Assembly (NCBI GenBank): GCA_965203605.1
Contig: OZ241902.1
Coordinates: 1,054,001 to 1,118,000, forward strand
DNA from: JAPOUP01 sp965203605
GTDB taxonomy: Bacteria; Pseudomonadota; Alphaproteobacteria; Rhodobacterales; Rhodobacteraceae
Direction: 5' to 3'
Length of the DNA stretch: 64,000 nucleotides
Shown: piece after piece, positions 1 to 8,950 of the stretch
How positions within the stretch are numbered: the first letter of the stretch is position 1
How the letters are laid out: every line of letters begins with the position of its first letter
Position numbers and translations under genes: made by a program
Notes under the pieces: model-generated
The model's database searches: none
What the model was told of the DNA's origin: nothing
What the model saw: only the letters and a program-made list of their open reading frames with translations

Positions 1-84
1 TGCACGCGAGAAACCTCCAGCCTCGGCCACGGCGACAAAGACACGCAGCAAATGCAGGTCGGGGGTGGAAATCGATGTGAGCAT
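1..84 (-). CDS. LysR-family regulator, N-terminal fragment cut by window edge
   Basis: Reading the minus strand from the ATG at 84-82 gives 28 residues that run off the window edge. They contain the stretch LHLLRVFVAVAEAGGFSRA, which is the usual start of a LysR-type winged HTH (a helix followed by the V-AEAGGFS-A turn). The gene faces away from the ureohydrolase operon that starts at 192, the classical divergent arrangement of a LysR activator and its target. It probably controls that cluster, but this is inferred from position only. The effector domain lies outside the window. Confidence 0.75.
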   Translation of the reverse strand, partial: MLTSISTPDLHLLRVFVAVAEAGGFSRA

Positions 85-141
85 CCCATTTCCTACGACA
101 TTTATAGATGTAATCATTGTTTATCATGTGTTGCTTGGTGG

Positions 142-156
142 TAATCAAGCGTGATT
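142..156. promoter_or_regulatory. Candidate LysR box in the divergent intergenic region
   Basis: Between the divergent LysR and ureohydrolase genes (85-191) there is a short dyad: AATCA at 143-147 and TGATT at 152-156, separated by AGCG. T142 and A154 also fit the T-N11-A rule for LysR operators. The assignment rests on this pattern and on position. Confidence 0.35.
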
Positions 157-191
157 TCTGGACTTCAGACGCAGCATAAGGTTCATTCGCC

Positions 192-1142
192 GTGATAGAT
201 TTCATCCCACCTTCTTCGCCTGACATGTTTGCCCCGCGTTACAGCGGGCTGGCGACATTCATGCGCACTCCGGTCGCGCAATCGCTGAAGGACGTGGATA
301 TTGGTCTGCTTGGAATCCCTTATGATGGTGCGCTGACCAATCGCCCCGGTGCCCGCCACGGCCCGCGCGAAGTGCGCAACCAATCCAGTCTGATGCGAAC
401 CATCAACCACGCGACGCGAGTGAACCCGTATGAGTTATGCCGTATTGCGGATGTGGGTGACGTGCCCTTTCATTCGGTTTTCGATATCGAATCGACGCAT
501 AAGGACATCACGGACTTTGTCGCCAGAATGGTGGACGGGAATGTCGTCCCATTGTCCTGCGGCGGAGACCATTCGGTGACACTGCCGGTGTTGCGGGCGC
601 TCGCGTCTGAGCCGATCGCGCTGATCCACATAGACGCGCATACGGACACATGGGACAGCTTTCAGGGCTCGAAATTCAACCACGGTGCGCCCTTTCGGCG
701 GGCGCATGAAGAGAACCTCATTGATCCAAGGAATACGGTCCAGATCGGCATCCGCGGTGCGCAGAACGTATCAGAGGGTTGGGACTATTCCGGACGGACC
801 GGAATGCGTGTCATGTTCATCGAAGAGGTACAGGAGCGTGGTGTCGCTGCGATTGTCAAGGAAACACGTGCCATCGTCGGCGACAGACCGGTCTATCTGA
901 GTTTCGATATCGATAGCATCGATCCGGCCTTTGCCCCGGGCACCGGCACACCTGAAGTTGCCGGGCTCACCACCGCTGATGCCATGTCACTGATCCGGGG
1001 CTTTCGAGGGTTGAGCTACGTCGGTGCGGATTTGGTTGAAGTCTCGCCCCCTTTTGACGTTGGGGGCATGACGGCGCTGGCAGGGGCCACGGTGATGTAT
1101 GAACTGCTGTGTCTGCTGGCCGAAACTCACAGTGCCCGGTGA
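192..1142 (+). CDS. Ureohydrolase (agmatinase/guanidino-hydrolase family)
   Basis: A 316-residue enzyme of the arginase/agmatinase superfamily, which hydrolyses a guanidino group to urea and an amine with a binuclear Mn centre. All metal-binding motifs are present: GGDHS near residues 124-128, DAHTD near 148-152 and SFDIDSIDP near 237-245 (the two Asp at 239 and 241). Length is normal for SpeB-type enzymes. The start is GTG at 192. It leads an operon with a small-molecule kinase, a class III PLP enzyme and an ABC importer, so the substrate is probably an imported guanidino compound. Agmatine, guanidinobutyrate, guanidinopropionate or guanidine itself cannot be told apart by eye, so no gene symbol is given. 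Confidence 0.88.
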   Translation: MIDFIPPSSPDMFAPRYSGLATFMRTPVAQSLKDVDIGLLGIPYDGALTNRPGARHGPREVRNQSSLMRTINHATRVNPYELCRIADVGDVPFHSVFDIESTHKDITDFVARMVDGNVVPLSCGGDHSVTLPVLRALASEPIALIHIDAHTDTWDSFQGSKFNHGAPFRRAHEENLIDPRNTVQIGIRGAQNVSEGWDYSGRTGMRVMFIEEVQERGVAAIVKETRAIVGDRPVYLSFDIDSIDPAFAPGTGTPEVAGLTTADAMSLIRGFRGLSYVGADLVEVSPPFDVGGMTALAGATVMYELLCLLAETHSAR

Positions 1143-1150
1143 CGGGCACC

Positions 1151-2218
1151 ATGAACCGTATCGGTACAACTGTGGCGGATCAGGGCGGATTGAGTGGCGC
1201 TTATGTCCCCGTTTCACCCGATCATGCAAACGCAATCCTACACCAGCATTACGGGTTCCGGGGAACGCTGCGCAGGTTCGAGACGGAGAAGGACGATACA
1301 TTCCGGGTCTCGTGCCATGACGGGCGCAGGTTTGTTCTGAAAATCGCCAACCCCAGTGAATCATTGGAAGAGATCGAATTCCAGACCTGCATGATGCGTC
1401 ATGTGGCGAAACGTGATCCTTCGCTTGCGATCCCCCAGACGATCCCGACGGCGGAAGTTCGGGACTTCGCCTTTGTCACCGATATGGGCGGAAATGAGAG
1501 GGTGGTGCGTCTTCTCAACTATCTGGAAGGCGTGCCCCTTGATACGACAGAAACCAATCCCCGCCAGCGGGTCGAGATCGGAAAGGTATTGGGACGATTG
1601 CGGCTGGCGACCGAAGGGTTCAATCATCCGGGTGCAGACCGGCAATACGCATGGGACGTTCAGCATCTGCTGACGCTGGAGCATCTGCTTGCGCATGTTG
1701 ATGACCCCCAGCAACGTAAGCCGCTTGAGCGAGGCCTTGAGCGGTTTCGCGGAATTGAGCCGCAACTGCGTGAATGCAGGCAACAGGTCCTGCACAACGA
1801 TTTCAGCAAGTCCAACATACTGGTCGATCACAGCCGAACCGAATTTGTGACAGGCATCATCGACTTTGGCGACTCAGTAAGGACCGCGATCGCGGTGGAT
1901 GTGGCGACGGCATTGCTTAATCAACTGCCGCAGGGGGCGTATGAGGATCTTTTCTATCGCGGTCGGGATGTTCTTGGCGGTTACCTGCAGGTGACGGAAT
2001 TGACCGATGACGAACTCGCGCTGATCCCCCATCTGGTCATGGGCCGGGTGGTGGTGCGTGCTTTGCTGACTTTTTGGCGCACCAAGATGTTTCCCGAGAA
2101 CGAAAGTTATATCATGCGCAACACCTATCAGGGGTGGCACCAACTGGATTGGTTCCTGAAGCGTGGCATGGATCAGGTTTCGGACCAGCTGATGTCCTTT
2201 GCCGGTCAGAAAGAGTGA
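1151..2218 (+). CDS. APH-fold small-molecule kinase (hydroxylysine-kinase-like)
   Basis: A 355-residue member of the aminoglycoside phosphotransferase/choline kinase fold. The N-lobe has a FVLKIANPSES segment like that of hydroxylysine kinases. The catalytic loop HNDFSKSNILVD lies near residues 215-226, with H215 and D217, and the metal-binding IIDFGDS is near 236-242. The ATG at 1151 lies 8 bases after the ureohydrolase stop; an in-frame GTG at 1139 overlapping that stop is an alternative. The next gene is a class III PLP enzyme. That pairing matches the known hydroxylysine kinase plus phospho-lyase pair, so it probably phosphorylates an amino alcohol or hydroxy amino acid rather than an antibiotic. 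Confidence 0.8.
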   Translation: MNRIGTTVADQGGLSGAYVPVSPDHANAILHQHYGFRGTLRRFETEKDDTFRVSCHDGRRFVLKIANPSESLEEIEFQTCMMRHVAKRDPSLAIPQTIPTAEVRDFAFVTDMGGNERVVRLLNYLEGVPLDTTETNPRQRVEIGKVLGRLRLATEGFNHPGADRQYAWDVQHLLTLEHLLAHVDDPQQRKPLERGLERFRGIEPQLRECRQQVLHNDFSKSNILVDHSRTEFVTGIIDFGDSVRTAIAVDVATALLNQLPQGAYEDLFYRGRDVLGGYLQVTELTDDELALIPHLVMGRVVVRALLTFWRTKMFPENESYIMRNTYQGWHQLDWFLKRGMDQVSDQLMSFAGQKE

Positions 2219-2223
2219 GCGCC

Positions 2224-3573
2224 GTGAACACTGCCCATAGGTCGACCAAACGCGGTAAGATGGTGAACGGGTTCGATCCGGCCAATATCGGAAATCTCAA
2301 CCACCGCACCCGCACGCTCGTCGAGCGCCGGGACCGATTGCTGGGTCCGGCCTATCGCCTCTTCTATTCCAACCCGGTGGAGTTCAGCCGTGCCAATGGC
2401 GTGTTCATGTATGACGCGGAGGGGAATGAATATCTGGATGCCTACAACAATGTGGTTTCCATCGGACATTGTAACCCGCACGTGAATGCGGCGATTGCCC
2501 GGCAAATGGAGATCATGTGTACCCACACCCGCTATATGCAGGATGGCATCCTGGAATTCGCCGAGATGCTGCTGGACACGTTCGAACCCGGTATTGGCCA
2601 TGTCATGTTTACCTGTACCGGATCCGAGGCCAATGATCTGGCCCTGCGTATGGCAAAGCACCACACTGGCAACCAAGGAATAATCGTCACTTCTGAAGCG
2701 TATCACGGAAATTCAGAAATGACTGCCGGATTCTCGCCGTCGATGGGTGAGAACTCTCCGTTGGGCACTTGGGTACGTCGTGTCCCCGCACCGGATACTT
2801 ACCGGGTCAATGTGTCGGATATGGGTGAATGGCTGGCTGCCCAGGTCTCGGAACAGATCAATGATCTGACCCGGCGTGGGCAGGGATTGGCGGCTTTTGT
2901 GGCGGATTCGTTGTTTACCTCGGACGGAATCTTTCCCCAGAACGCCGGAATGCTGAAACCGGTCATTGATGTGGTACATGAAGCGGGCGGTGTTTTTGTC
3001 GCCGATGAAGTCCAATGCGGATTCGCTCGGACTGGGACGCATATGTGGGGCTACCAACGCCACGGCGTTATGCCCGACATCGTGTCGCTTGGCAAACCCA
3101 TGGGCAACGGATACCCGGTTGCAGGGATCGCCGTGCGGCCTGAAGTGGCGGTGCGCTTTGGCCATGACATGCGCTACTTCAACACATTCGGCGGCAATAC
3201 GGTGGCCATGGCAGCAGCGAAAGCGACGCTGGAAGTCATCCAAGGTGAGAATCTGCGGGAAAATTGCGACCGGGTGGGGCGGGTCCTGTTGAACGGGCTT
3301 CATGACATCGCCACCCGCCACAGCGGTATCGGAGATGTGCGCGGCGCTGGTCTGTACATCGGTGTCGAAATGGTGCGGAACCGCGAGTCCAAAGCCCCCG
3401 ATAGTCGCCGTGCCCTCGCACTGGTCAACGAGCTGCGTGAACGGCGTATTCTGATCTCGGCCACGTCATTCAATGCCAATGTCTTGAAAATCCGACCTCA
3501 TCTTACCTTCACCGAGGAACATGCCGACAGATTCCTGACTGGATTCGAGGCAGCGTTGAAATCCGTTGCCTGA
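2224..3573 (+). CDS. Class III PLP enzyme (aminotransferase or phospho-lyase, AGXT2-like group)
   Basis: A 449-residue fold-type I PLP enzyme. The N-terminal SEANDLAL and AYHGNS motifs, the ADEVQCGF cofactor Asp, the PLP lysine in SLGKPMGNGYP near K291 and the NTFGGN motif are all present. The pattern of conserved blocks resembles the AGXT2/AGXT2L group, which includes ethanolamine-phosphate and phosphohydroxylysine phospho-lyases as well as true aminotransferases. A kinase gene ends 5 bases upstream, which favours a phospho-lyase that removes phosphate and ammonia from the kinase product. I use the GTG at 2224, preceded by AAAGAG; ATG at 2260 is possible. The 249 bases that follow hold no gene and probably carry the promoter for the transporter. 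Confidence 0.85.
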   Translation: MNTAHRSTKRGKMVNGFDPANIGNLNHRTRTLVERRDRLLGPAYRLFYSNPVEFSRANGVFMYDAEGNEYLDAYNNVVSIGHCNPHVNAAIARQMEIMCTHTRYMQDGILEFAEMLLDTFEPGIGHVMFTCTGSEANDLALRMAKHHTGNQGIIVTSEAYHGNSEMTAGFSPSMGENSPLGTWVRRVPAPDTYRVNVSDMGEWLAAQVSEQINDLTRRGQGLAAFVADSLFTSDGIFPQNAGMLKPVIDVVHEAGGVFVADEVQCGFARTGTHMWGYQRHGVMPDIVSLGKPMGNGYPVAGIAVRPEVAVRFGHDMRYFNTFGGNTVAMAAAKATLEVIQGENLRENCDRVGRVLLNGLHDIATRHSGIGDVRGAGLYIGVEMVRNRESKAPDSRRALALVNELRERRILISATSFNANVLKIRPHLTFTEEHADRFLTGFEAALKSVA

Positions 3574-3822
3574 TCGTCCATTCTGCTGACTGTCCGAAAT
3601 TCAGAGGCCAGGATATGGACCGGACCCAGATTCTCTCCGTCGCAAAGCCGTTTCACAGCCGCTGATGAAATCGCTGTCAGTCATGATGCAAATGTGCATT
3701 ACTTCGATATCAGTAGATGTAAAGAAAACCATTCCCGTATTTTTCAGCACAGTTTGGCTGTGTCTGATAGCGTAATGAAGTGCCCGTCAGGGCCATCCCT
3801 TACCCAACAAGGAGACCAAGAT

Positions 3823-4851
3823 ATGCAGGACCGCTCTCTCTTCCCAACAGTCAGGAAAGCATTGTTGGCTCCGGCTGCCGTTTTGATGGCTATTAACATG
3901 GCGACCGGTACGGCCCATGCGGACGACAGCATCAGGTGCATCTTCCCGTTCTGGTTCGGCTTCGCGCCGGTGTTTGTGGCGCAGGAGGAAGGCTACTTCG
4001 AAAGTGAAGGCCTGGAGGTGACCACAGCTTTTGACAACGACCGGGCCAATGTTCTGCCCGCCATGGCGAACGGCTCCATTGATTGCACGATGCGAACGAT
4101 CGGCGAGAGCATGTCGCGTCCGCGCCAGCCTGACACAACGGGAACCGTAATTGGAACGATCGATATCTCGGTCGGTGCTGACGGGGTTGTCGCCTCGAAA
4201 GACATCCAGTCGGTTGAGGATCTGATCGGCAAAACCATGGCCGGCGAGATCAACCATCCCGGCACAACCCTGATCCAGCATGCGCTCTCGCAGGTGGGAA
4301 AGAGTGTCAAGGATGTGAACATCCAACTCATCGCCACCGATGACTCGGCTGCGGTTTTCGAAGATCCGGACATCTCGGCCGTCGCGACCTGGGAACCCAT
4401 GATGAGCTCGATCATCAGAAACACCTCGCGCGAAGGGGCGCATCTGCTTCTGACATCGGCGGATTACGAGGGGCTGATCACGGACGTGATCATTGTCCGC
4501 ACCGAAGACCTGCACGAAAACCCTGGGAAATACGCAAAATTCCTGCGCGGAATCTATCGAGCGATCGATCTCTACAACAATGACCCGGACAGGTTCATCG
4601 CGATCTCGGCTCCGGCCTTTGACGTACCGGACGCCGAAATGAAGGAGGCGCTGGCCGGTGTGAAATACACGTCCTATGAGGAGAGCGTTGCCTATCTGCC
4701 CGCTTCCGACGGGGATGGCCAGCTGAAGGATGTCTTTGATGCTTTCAACGACATCAACGTTGTGCTTGATCTACAGGACGCCCCGCTTGAGTACCGGCCG
4801 TTTGTCGATGGATCGGTTCTGGACGGGCTATTTGACGGGCACACGCGCTGA
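3823..4851 (+). CDS. ABC transporter substrate-binding protein, NMT1/TauA/SsuA type
   Basis: A 342-residue periplasmic binding protein. The ATG at 3823 has AAGGAG at 3809-3814. The first 30 or so residues form a signal peptide ending ATGTAHADD. The mature start has the FWFGFAPVFVAQEEGYFESEGLEV pattern (read here in part), typical of the NMT1/THI5-like family that serves thiamine precursors, taurine, alkanesulfonates and similar small organics. A permease and an ATPase of the matching type follow. The ligand is unknown; the adjoining ureohydrolase and kinase suggest a nitrogenous compound. Confidence 0.88.
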   Translation: MQDRSLFPTVRKALLAPAAVLMAINMATGTAHADDSIRCIFPFWFGFAPVFVAQEEGYFESEGLEVTTAFDNDRANVLPAMANGSIDCTMRTIGESMSRPRQPDTTGTVIGTIDISVGADGVVASKDIQSVEDLIGKTMAGEINHPGTTLIQHALSQVGKSVKDVNIQLIATDDSAAVFEDPDISAVATWEPMMSSIIRNTSREGAHLLLTSADYEGLITDVIIVRTEDLHENPGKYAKFLRGIYRAIDLYNNDPDRFIAISAPAFDVPDAEMKEALAGVKYTSYEESVAYLPASDGDGQLKDVFDAFNDINVVLDLQDAPLEYRPFVDGSVLDGLFDGHTR

Positions 4852-4927
4852 CCATTTGGCCATGCCCCGGCGTGGATTGCGCTGGGGCAAACCGCCAGTA
4901 TGATTTTGCAGCCCGAAAGACTTTAGC

Positions 4928-5716
4928 GTGTTGAAGTCACTTTTCGCCTTTCGTAAACCCCTAAACCGCCGCACTGAGCTGGTACTGGGGATAACGGGTT
5001 TTGTCCTGTTCCTGGCCGCATGGGAGATTACCGCACGATCCGGTGCGATACGGCCCGAGTTCCTGCCCTCACCGGTCGCCGTCGTAAAGGCTTTCATCAG
5101 TCTGTTTGTCGAGCGTGATTTCGCCTCGGATATCGTTATCAGCGTCGGTCGGGTGTGGTTTGCTTTCCTGTTGTCTGTCATCGTGGCGCTACCGCTTGGG
5201 TTATTGATGAGCACCTACAGGCTCGCCGGAGCGATCCTTGAACCGTTTGTCGATTTCGTCCGCTATCTGCCCGTTCCTGCACTGGTACCGCTTCTGGTGA
5301 TCTGGTTCGGTGTCGGTGAGGCGTCGAAGATTGCTGTCCTATGGATGGGCACATTCTTTCAGTTGATCCTTATGATCTCGGACGACACCAAACGCATACC
5401 GGTTGAGTTCATTGAATCCGGCCAGACCCTTGGTGCCAGTAATGGCCAGATTATGCGGCACATCATCATTCCGGCGGCGTTGCCAAGTATGGTCGACAGC
5501 CTGCGCATCACGATGGGGTGGTGCTGGACCTACCTGATCATCGCCGAGATCGTTGCCGCGAATTCCGGTATCGGTCATGTGATCTGGTCCTTGCGCCGTT
5601 TCGTAAAAACGCCCGAGGTTATGGCGGGTATCATCATGATCGGGATTATCGGTCTGCTGACCGATCAGGCTTTCCGCTATGCCCACGCGCGGCTGTTCTC
5701 ATACCTCCGCAGATAG
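4928..5716 (+). CDS. ABC transporter permease, SsuC/TauC type
   Basis: A 262-residue inner-membrane protein with about six hydrophobic segments, the first near residues 17-36. It carries the BPD_transp_1 coupling region, visible as ESGQTLGASNGQIMRHIIIPAALP, whose EAA-like loop contacts the ATPase. The start is GTG at 4928; a 76-base spacer separates it from the binding-protein gene and 3 bases from the ATPase gene. It forms the membrane channel of the importer. Confidence 0.88.
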   Translation: MLKSLFAFRKPLNRRTELVLGITGFVLFLAAWEITARSGAIRPEFLPSPVAVVKAFISLFVERDFASDIVISVGRVWFAFLLSVIVALPLGLLMSTYRLAGAILEPFVDFVRYLPVPALVPLLVIWFGVGEASKIAVLWMGTFFQLILMISDDTKRIPVEFIESGQTLGASNGQIMRHIIIPAALPSMVDSLRITMGWCWTYLIIAEIVAANSGIGHVIWSLRRFVKTPEVMAGIIMIGIIGLLTDQAFRYAHARLFSYLRR

Positions 5717-5719
5717 TTC

Positions 5720-6520
5720 ATGGAACCTTTCATCGATATCAGGGATGTCGCCAAGACCTACTGGTCCGATGACGGCAGGACGGAAACCAAGGTTATCCTG
5801 CCTCTGTCGTTGACGATTGCCAAAGGCGAAATTGTGATGTTCCTGGGACCTTCGGGCTGCGGGAAGACCACGCTTATGCGATTGGTCGGCGGGTTGGAGA
5901 CCCCCGATCAGGGCACTATCCATCTGCACGGTGATCTACTGACCGGTCCTGACCGCAGGCGCGGGATGGTGTTCCAGTCCTACTCGTCCTACCCGTGGCT
6001 GACCGTTCGCGACAACATCAGGTTCGGCACCCGTTACCGTAAGGATATTACCGCGCAGGAAAAGGAGAAAGTGACCGACCACTACCTGGATATGGTTGGG
6101 CTGAGGCGATACTCCGATTTCTACACCAACCGTATTTCAGGAGGGATGCGTCAGCGGGTTGCGATCGCACGGACGCTGGCCTCGTCCCCTGACGTTCTGC
6201 TGATGGATGAACCCTTTGGCGCGTTGGATGCCCAGACGCGGGAATATCTGCAGTTTCAACTCATGGACATCAACAAGGCCGAGAGGAAGACGACCATCTT
6301 CGTGACGCATGACGTGGAAGAGGCGATTCTGCTTGCCAACCGCATAGTGATCTTCTCTTCCCGTCCGGCGCGGGTGGTGCGCGAGATCAATGTCGATGAA
6401 ATCCTGTCCATCAAGGACCGTCGAAACGGGACGACGGATATGGATCGATTCTTCAAACTGCGGGTCGAGATACTTGAGATCATCCGGGCTGAATACGCTC
6501 ATACGCTGGAGGAATCCTGA
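5720..6520 (+). CDS. ABC transporter ATP-binding protein, SsuB/TauB type
   Basis: A 266-residue ATPase. Walker A is GPSGCGKTT near residue 43, the Q-loop is MVFQSYSSYPWL, the signature is ISGGMRQRVAIAR and Walker B is VLLMDEPFGALD with the H-loop THDVEEA. Length and motifs match nitrate/sulfonate/taurine-type importers. The start lies 3 bases after the permease stop. It energises import by the preceding permease and binding protein. Confidence 0.92.
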   Translation: MEPFIDIRDVAKTYWSDDGRTETKVILPLSLTIAKGEIVMFLGPSGCGKTTLMRLVGGLETPDQGTIHLHGDLLTGPDRRRGMVFQSYSSYPWLTVRDNIRFGTRYRKDITAQEKEKVTDHYLDMVGLRRYSDFYTNRISGGMRQRVAIARTLASSPDVLLMDEPFGALDAQTREYLQFQLMDINKAERKTTIFVTHDVEEAILLANRIVIFSSRPARVVREINVDEILSIKDRRNGTTDMDRFFKLRVEILEIIRAEYAHTLEES

Positions 6521-6521
6521 T

Positions 6522-7295
6522 ATGGGGGAAGATCTGTCCGGCAAACATGTTGTTGTCACCGGCGCCAATCGGGGAATCGGTCTGGGGCTGGCCAAGGGAT
6601 TTCTCGAAGCCGGAGCGGATGTCACCATTGTCGCGCTTGAGAGTGATGTGCAACAGGTGGCCGAAGCCCTGTCCAGAGATCACGGGCGGAGTGTTGGACA
6701 TGTGAAATGCGACATCTCGGATCTGGATCAGGTCAAGGCGCTACGTACATCCCTTGAGCGGGTCGATGCGCTGATCAACAATGCGGGGTTCGAATACATA
6801 ACCCCGATCACCGATCCGGCGGATCATGTGGATAAGGTGTTCCGGCAGATCATCGAGACCAATGTCATCGGCACGTTTTCAGTGACCCGGCATCTTCTGG
6901 ACAGGATACCGGATGGCGGGCGGATCGTGAACACGGCTTCCATGTGGGGCAAGACCGCGGTTGCGGAATTCAGCGCGTACTGCGCGTCGAAACACGCGGT
7001 GATCGGGCTGACCAGATCTTTGGCGCAGGAGCTTGCACCACGTGGAATCTCGGTCAACGCGGTGTGTCCTGGCTGGGTTCGAACGGTGGCCTCCATGCGC
7101 TCGCTGTCGTTCATGGCGGCCCGTCAGGACCGGACCGAGGCCGATCTGCTTGACGAGATCGTCTCGGCGCAGGCGCTTGGTGGGTTGATGGAGCCGTCCG
7201 ATATGGTTGCGATGTATGTGTTTCTGGCCGGTCCGGCGGCGGCCAACATAACAGGTCAGTCCTTCACGGTTGATCGTGGAGAATTGATGCAATGA
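6522..7295 (+). CDS. Short-chain dehydrogenase/reductase 1
   Basis: A 257-residue classical SDR. The cofactor motif TGANRGIG is near residues 13-20, NNAG marks the central strand and the active site has Ser with YCASK. The ATG at 6522 lies one base after the ATPase stop. The ASP-type acidic residue that selects NAD over NADP cannot be read confidently. With the second SDR immediately downstream it probably interconverts an alcohol and a carbonyl made in the pathway. Confidence 0.88.
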   Translation: MGEDLSGKHVVVTGANRGIGLGLAKGFLEAGADVTIVALESDVQQVAEALSRDHGRSVGHVKCDISDLDQVKALRTSLERVDALINNAGFEYITPITDPADHVDKVFRQIIETNVIGTFSVTRHLLDRIPDGGRIVNTASMWGKTAVAEFSAYCASKHAVIGLTRSLAQELAPRGISVNAVCPGWVRTVASMRSLSFMAARQDRTEADLLDEIVSAQALGGLMEPSDMVAMYVFLAGPAAANITGQSFTVDRGELMQ

Positions 7296-8023
7296 CGCAG
7301 GATCTGTCTGGAAAGGTGGCTTTGGTGACCGGTGCCGCGCAGGGGATCGGTGCCGCCGTCGTTCGTGCCATGGCAGGGGTTGGGGCCACCGTCATTGCAG
7401 CCGACCTGCGCGATGTTTACGACTCCTTTTCGGAACTGCCCAATGTGCGTGGGCTGTCCTGCGACGTATCTGACCCCGAGAGTGTGGATATGCTCTTTCG
7501 TTCGGTTTCCGATACCGAAGGTCAGCTGGACTTTGCGATCAACGCGGCAGGCATTCTGTTCGAGGCGCAGTTGGTGAACCTGCAGGCAGCTGAATTCGAC
7601 CGGATGATAGCGGTCAACCTGCGCGGTTCGTTCCTGATTGCGCAGGGTGCCGCACGGGTGATGATGCAGGCCGGGTCCGGGCGGATCATTCTGATCGCAT
7701 CTGAACTCGCCTATCTCGGACGTGCAGGTTACTCGGCCTACTGTGCTTCCAAGGCTGGGGTTGTGGGGCTGACCCGATCTCTTGCGCGCGAGCTTGCGCC
7801 CAAGATCACCGTCAACACGGTCGCACCGGGTCCTGTGGACACCCCCATGCTGGCGGTTGAGAACATGTCACGTGAGTGGATTGAGAAGGAATTCGATGTT
7901 CCACTGGGCCGGATCGCGCAACCTGGCGAGATCGGCGGACTGGTGCGGTTCCTGTGTGGACCCGACGCTGGGTATTTCACAGGACAAACACTCAGCCCCA
8001 ATGGCGGTGCTGTCATGATATAG
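7292..8023 (+). CDS. Short-chain dehydrogenase/reductase 2
   Basis: A 243-residue classical SDR with TGAAQGIG near the N-terminus, a NAAG motif and the YCASK catalytic pair. An Asp in VIAADLRD after the second strand suggests preference for NAD. The start overlaps the end of the first SDR by four bases (ATGA), so the two are translationally coupled. They are diverged paralogues and may act on successive intermediates. Confidence 0.88.
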   Translation: MTQDLSGKVALVTGAAQGIGAAVVRAMAGVGATVIAADLRDVYDSFSELPNVRGLSCDVSDPESVDMLFRSVSDTEGQLDFAINAAGILFEAQLVNLQAAEFDRMIAVNLRGSFLIAQGAARVMMQAGSGRIILIASELAYLGRAGYSAYCASKAGVVGLTRSLARELAPKITVNTVAPGPVDTPMLAVENMSREWIEKEFDVPLGRIAQPGEIGGLVRFLCGPDAGYFTGQTLSPNGGAVMI

Positions 8024-8035
8024 GGAGAAGAGCCT

Positions 8036-8950
8036 GTGAAACTAGCGAGACCGGTTCCCTGGCCAAATGGCGCCAAGGTTGCCTGCGCCATCACTCTGGA
8101 CATGGATGCCGACAGCTTGGTCCACATTCACCACGGTGCGGGGGCACAGGACAAGCTGTCGGCGACATCAATGCTGCGATACGGACCGGACGTTGCGGTT
8201 CCCCGCATACTTGAGACCTTTCGGAAGTTTGATCTTAGGCAGAGTTTCTTCATTCCAGCCTGGTGTATCGAAAACCACGCCAGGACGGTCGAATCAATCG
8301 TTGCGGACGGTCATGAGGTCGGCTTTCACGGTTACATTCACGAAGCACCGAACAGCCTGTCCGATGCGCAGGAACATGAATGGATGTGCCGCTCGATCGA
8401 GGTCATCGAAAGGCACACCGGGCAACGTCCCCGCGGCAACCGGTCGCCCCTCTATCATATGTCAGCCAGAACGCCTGAGCTCTTGGTACGGGAGGGGTTT
8501 CTATATGACTCGTCACTGATGGGAGACGAAGTTCCGTATGTTCTTGAGACAGGGCTGGGGGATTTGGTTGAACTGCCGGTCAGCTGGGCAACGGACGACT
8601 GGCCACCTTATGTACACGCCCCGGATCTTGGGTACATGTTCCCGCCACAACCGCCAGACCGGGCCATGGAGGTTTTCATGGCTGAGTTCGAGGCGTTCCG
8701 CCACTCCCCGGGAGGTCTGTGGATTGCCGTCTGGCACCCCTTTGTCAGCGGGCGGCTGTCTCGTTGGCAGAGGGTGGAACAGATGATAGAGTATATGATC
8801 GAAACGGGCGATGTCTGGTTTGCAACTCTGGAAGAGATCGCTATTCACACCGATCGGCTCGCGACCGCTGGCGACTACGTGCCACGCCGAGACAGGTTGC
8901 CCTATTCTCGGGGATTGCAAGTCCCTTCGGGGTTGGTTGGGAAGGTGTGA
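8036..8950 (+). CDS. Polysaccharide-deacetylase-fold hydrolase (PuuE/cyclic-imidase-like group)
   Basis: A 304-residue NodB-homology protein. The metal-binding Asp pair is in ITLDMDADS near the N-terminus and the His motif is in VGFHGYIHE; RGNRSPLY is the arginine-proline motif. There is no signal peptide, so it is cytoplasmic. Cytoplasmic members of this fold include allantoinase PuuE and cyclic imide hydrolases rather than sugar deacetylases. Its place at the end of a small-molecule catabolic operon supports a ring-opening or amide-cleaving role, but the substrate is unknown. The start is GTG at 8036 with GGGAGAAG upstream. Confidence 0.78.
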   Translation: MKLARPVPWPNGAKVACAITLDMDADSLVHIHHGAGAQDKLSATSMLRYGPDVAVPRILETFRKFDLRQSFFIPAWCIENHARTVESIVADGHEVGFHGYIHEAPNSLSDAQEHEWMCRSIEVIERHTGQRPRGNRSPLYHMSARTPELLVREGFLYDSSLMGDEVPYVLETGLGDLVELPVSWATDDWPPYVHAPDLGYMFPPQPPDRAMEVFMAEFEAFRHSPGGLWIAVWHPFVSGRLSRWQRVEQMIEYMIETGDVWFATLEEIAIHTDRLATAGDYVPRRDRLPYSRGLQVPSGLVGKV

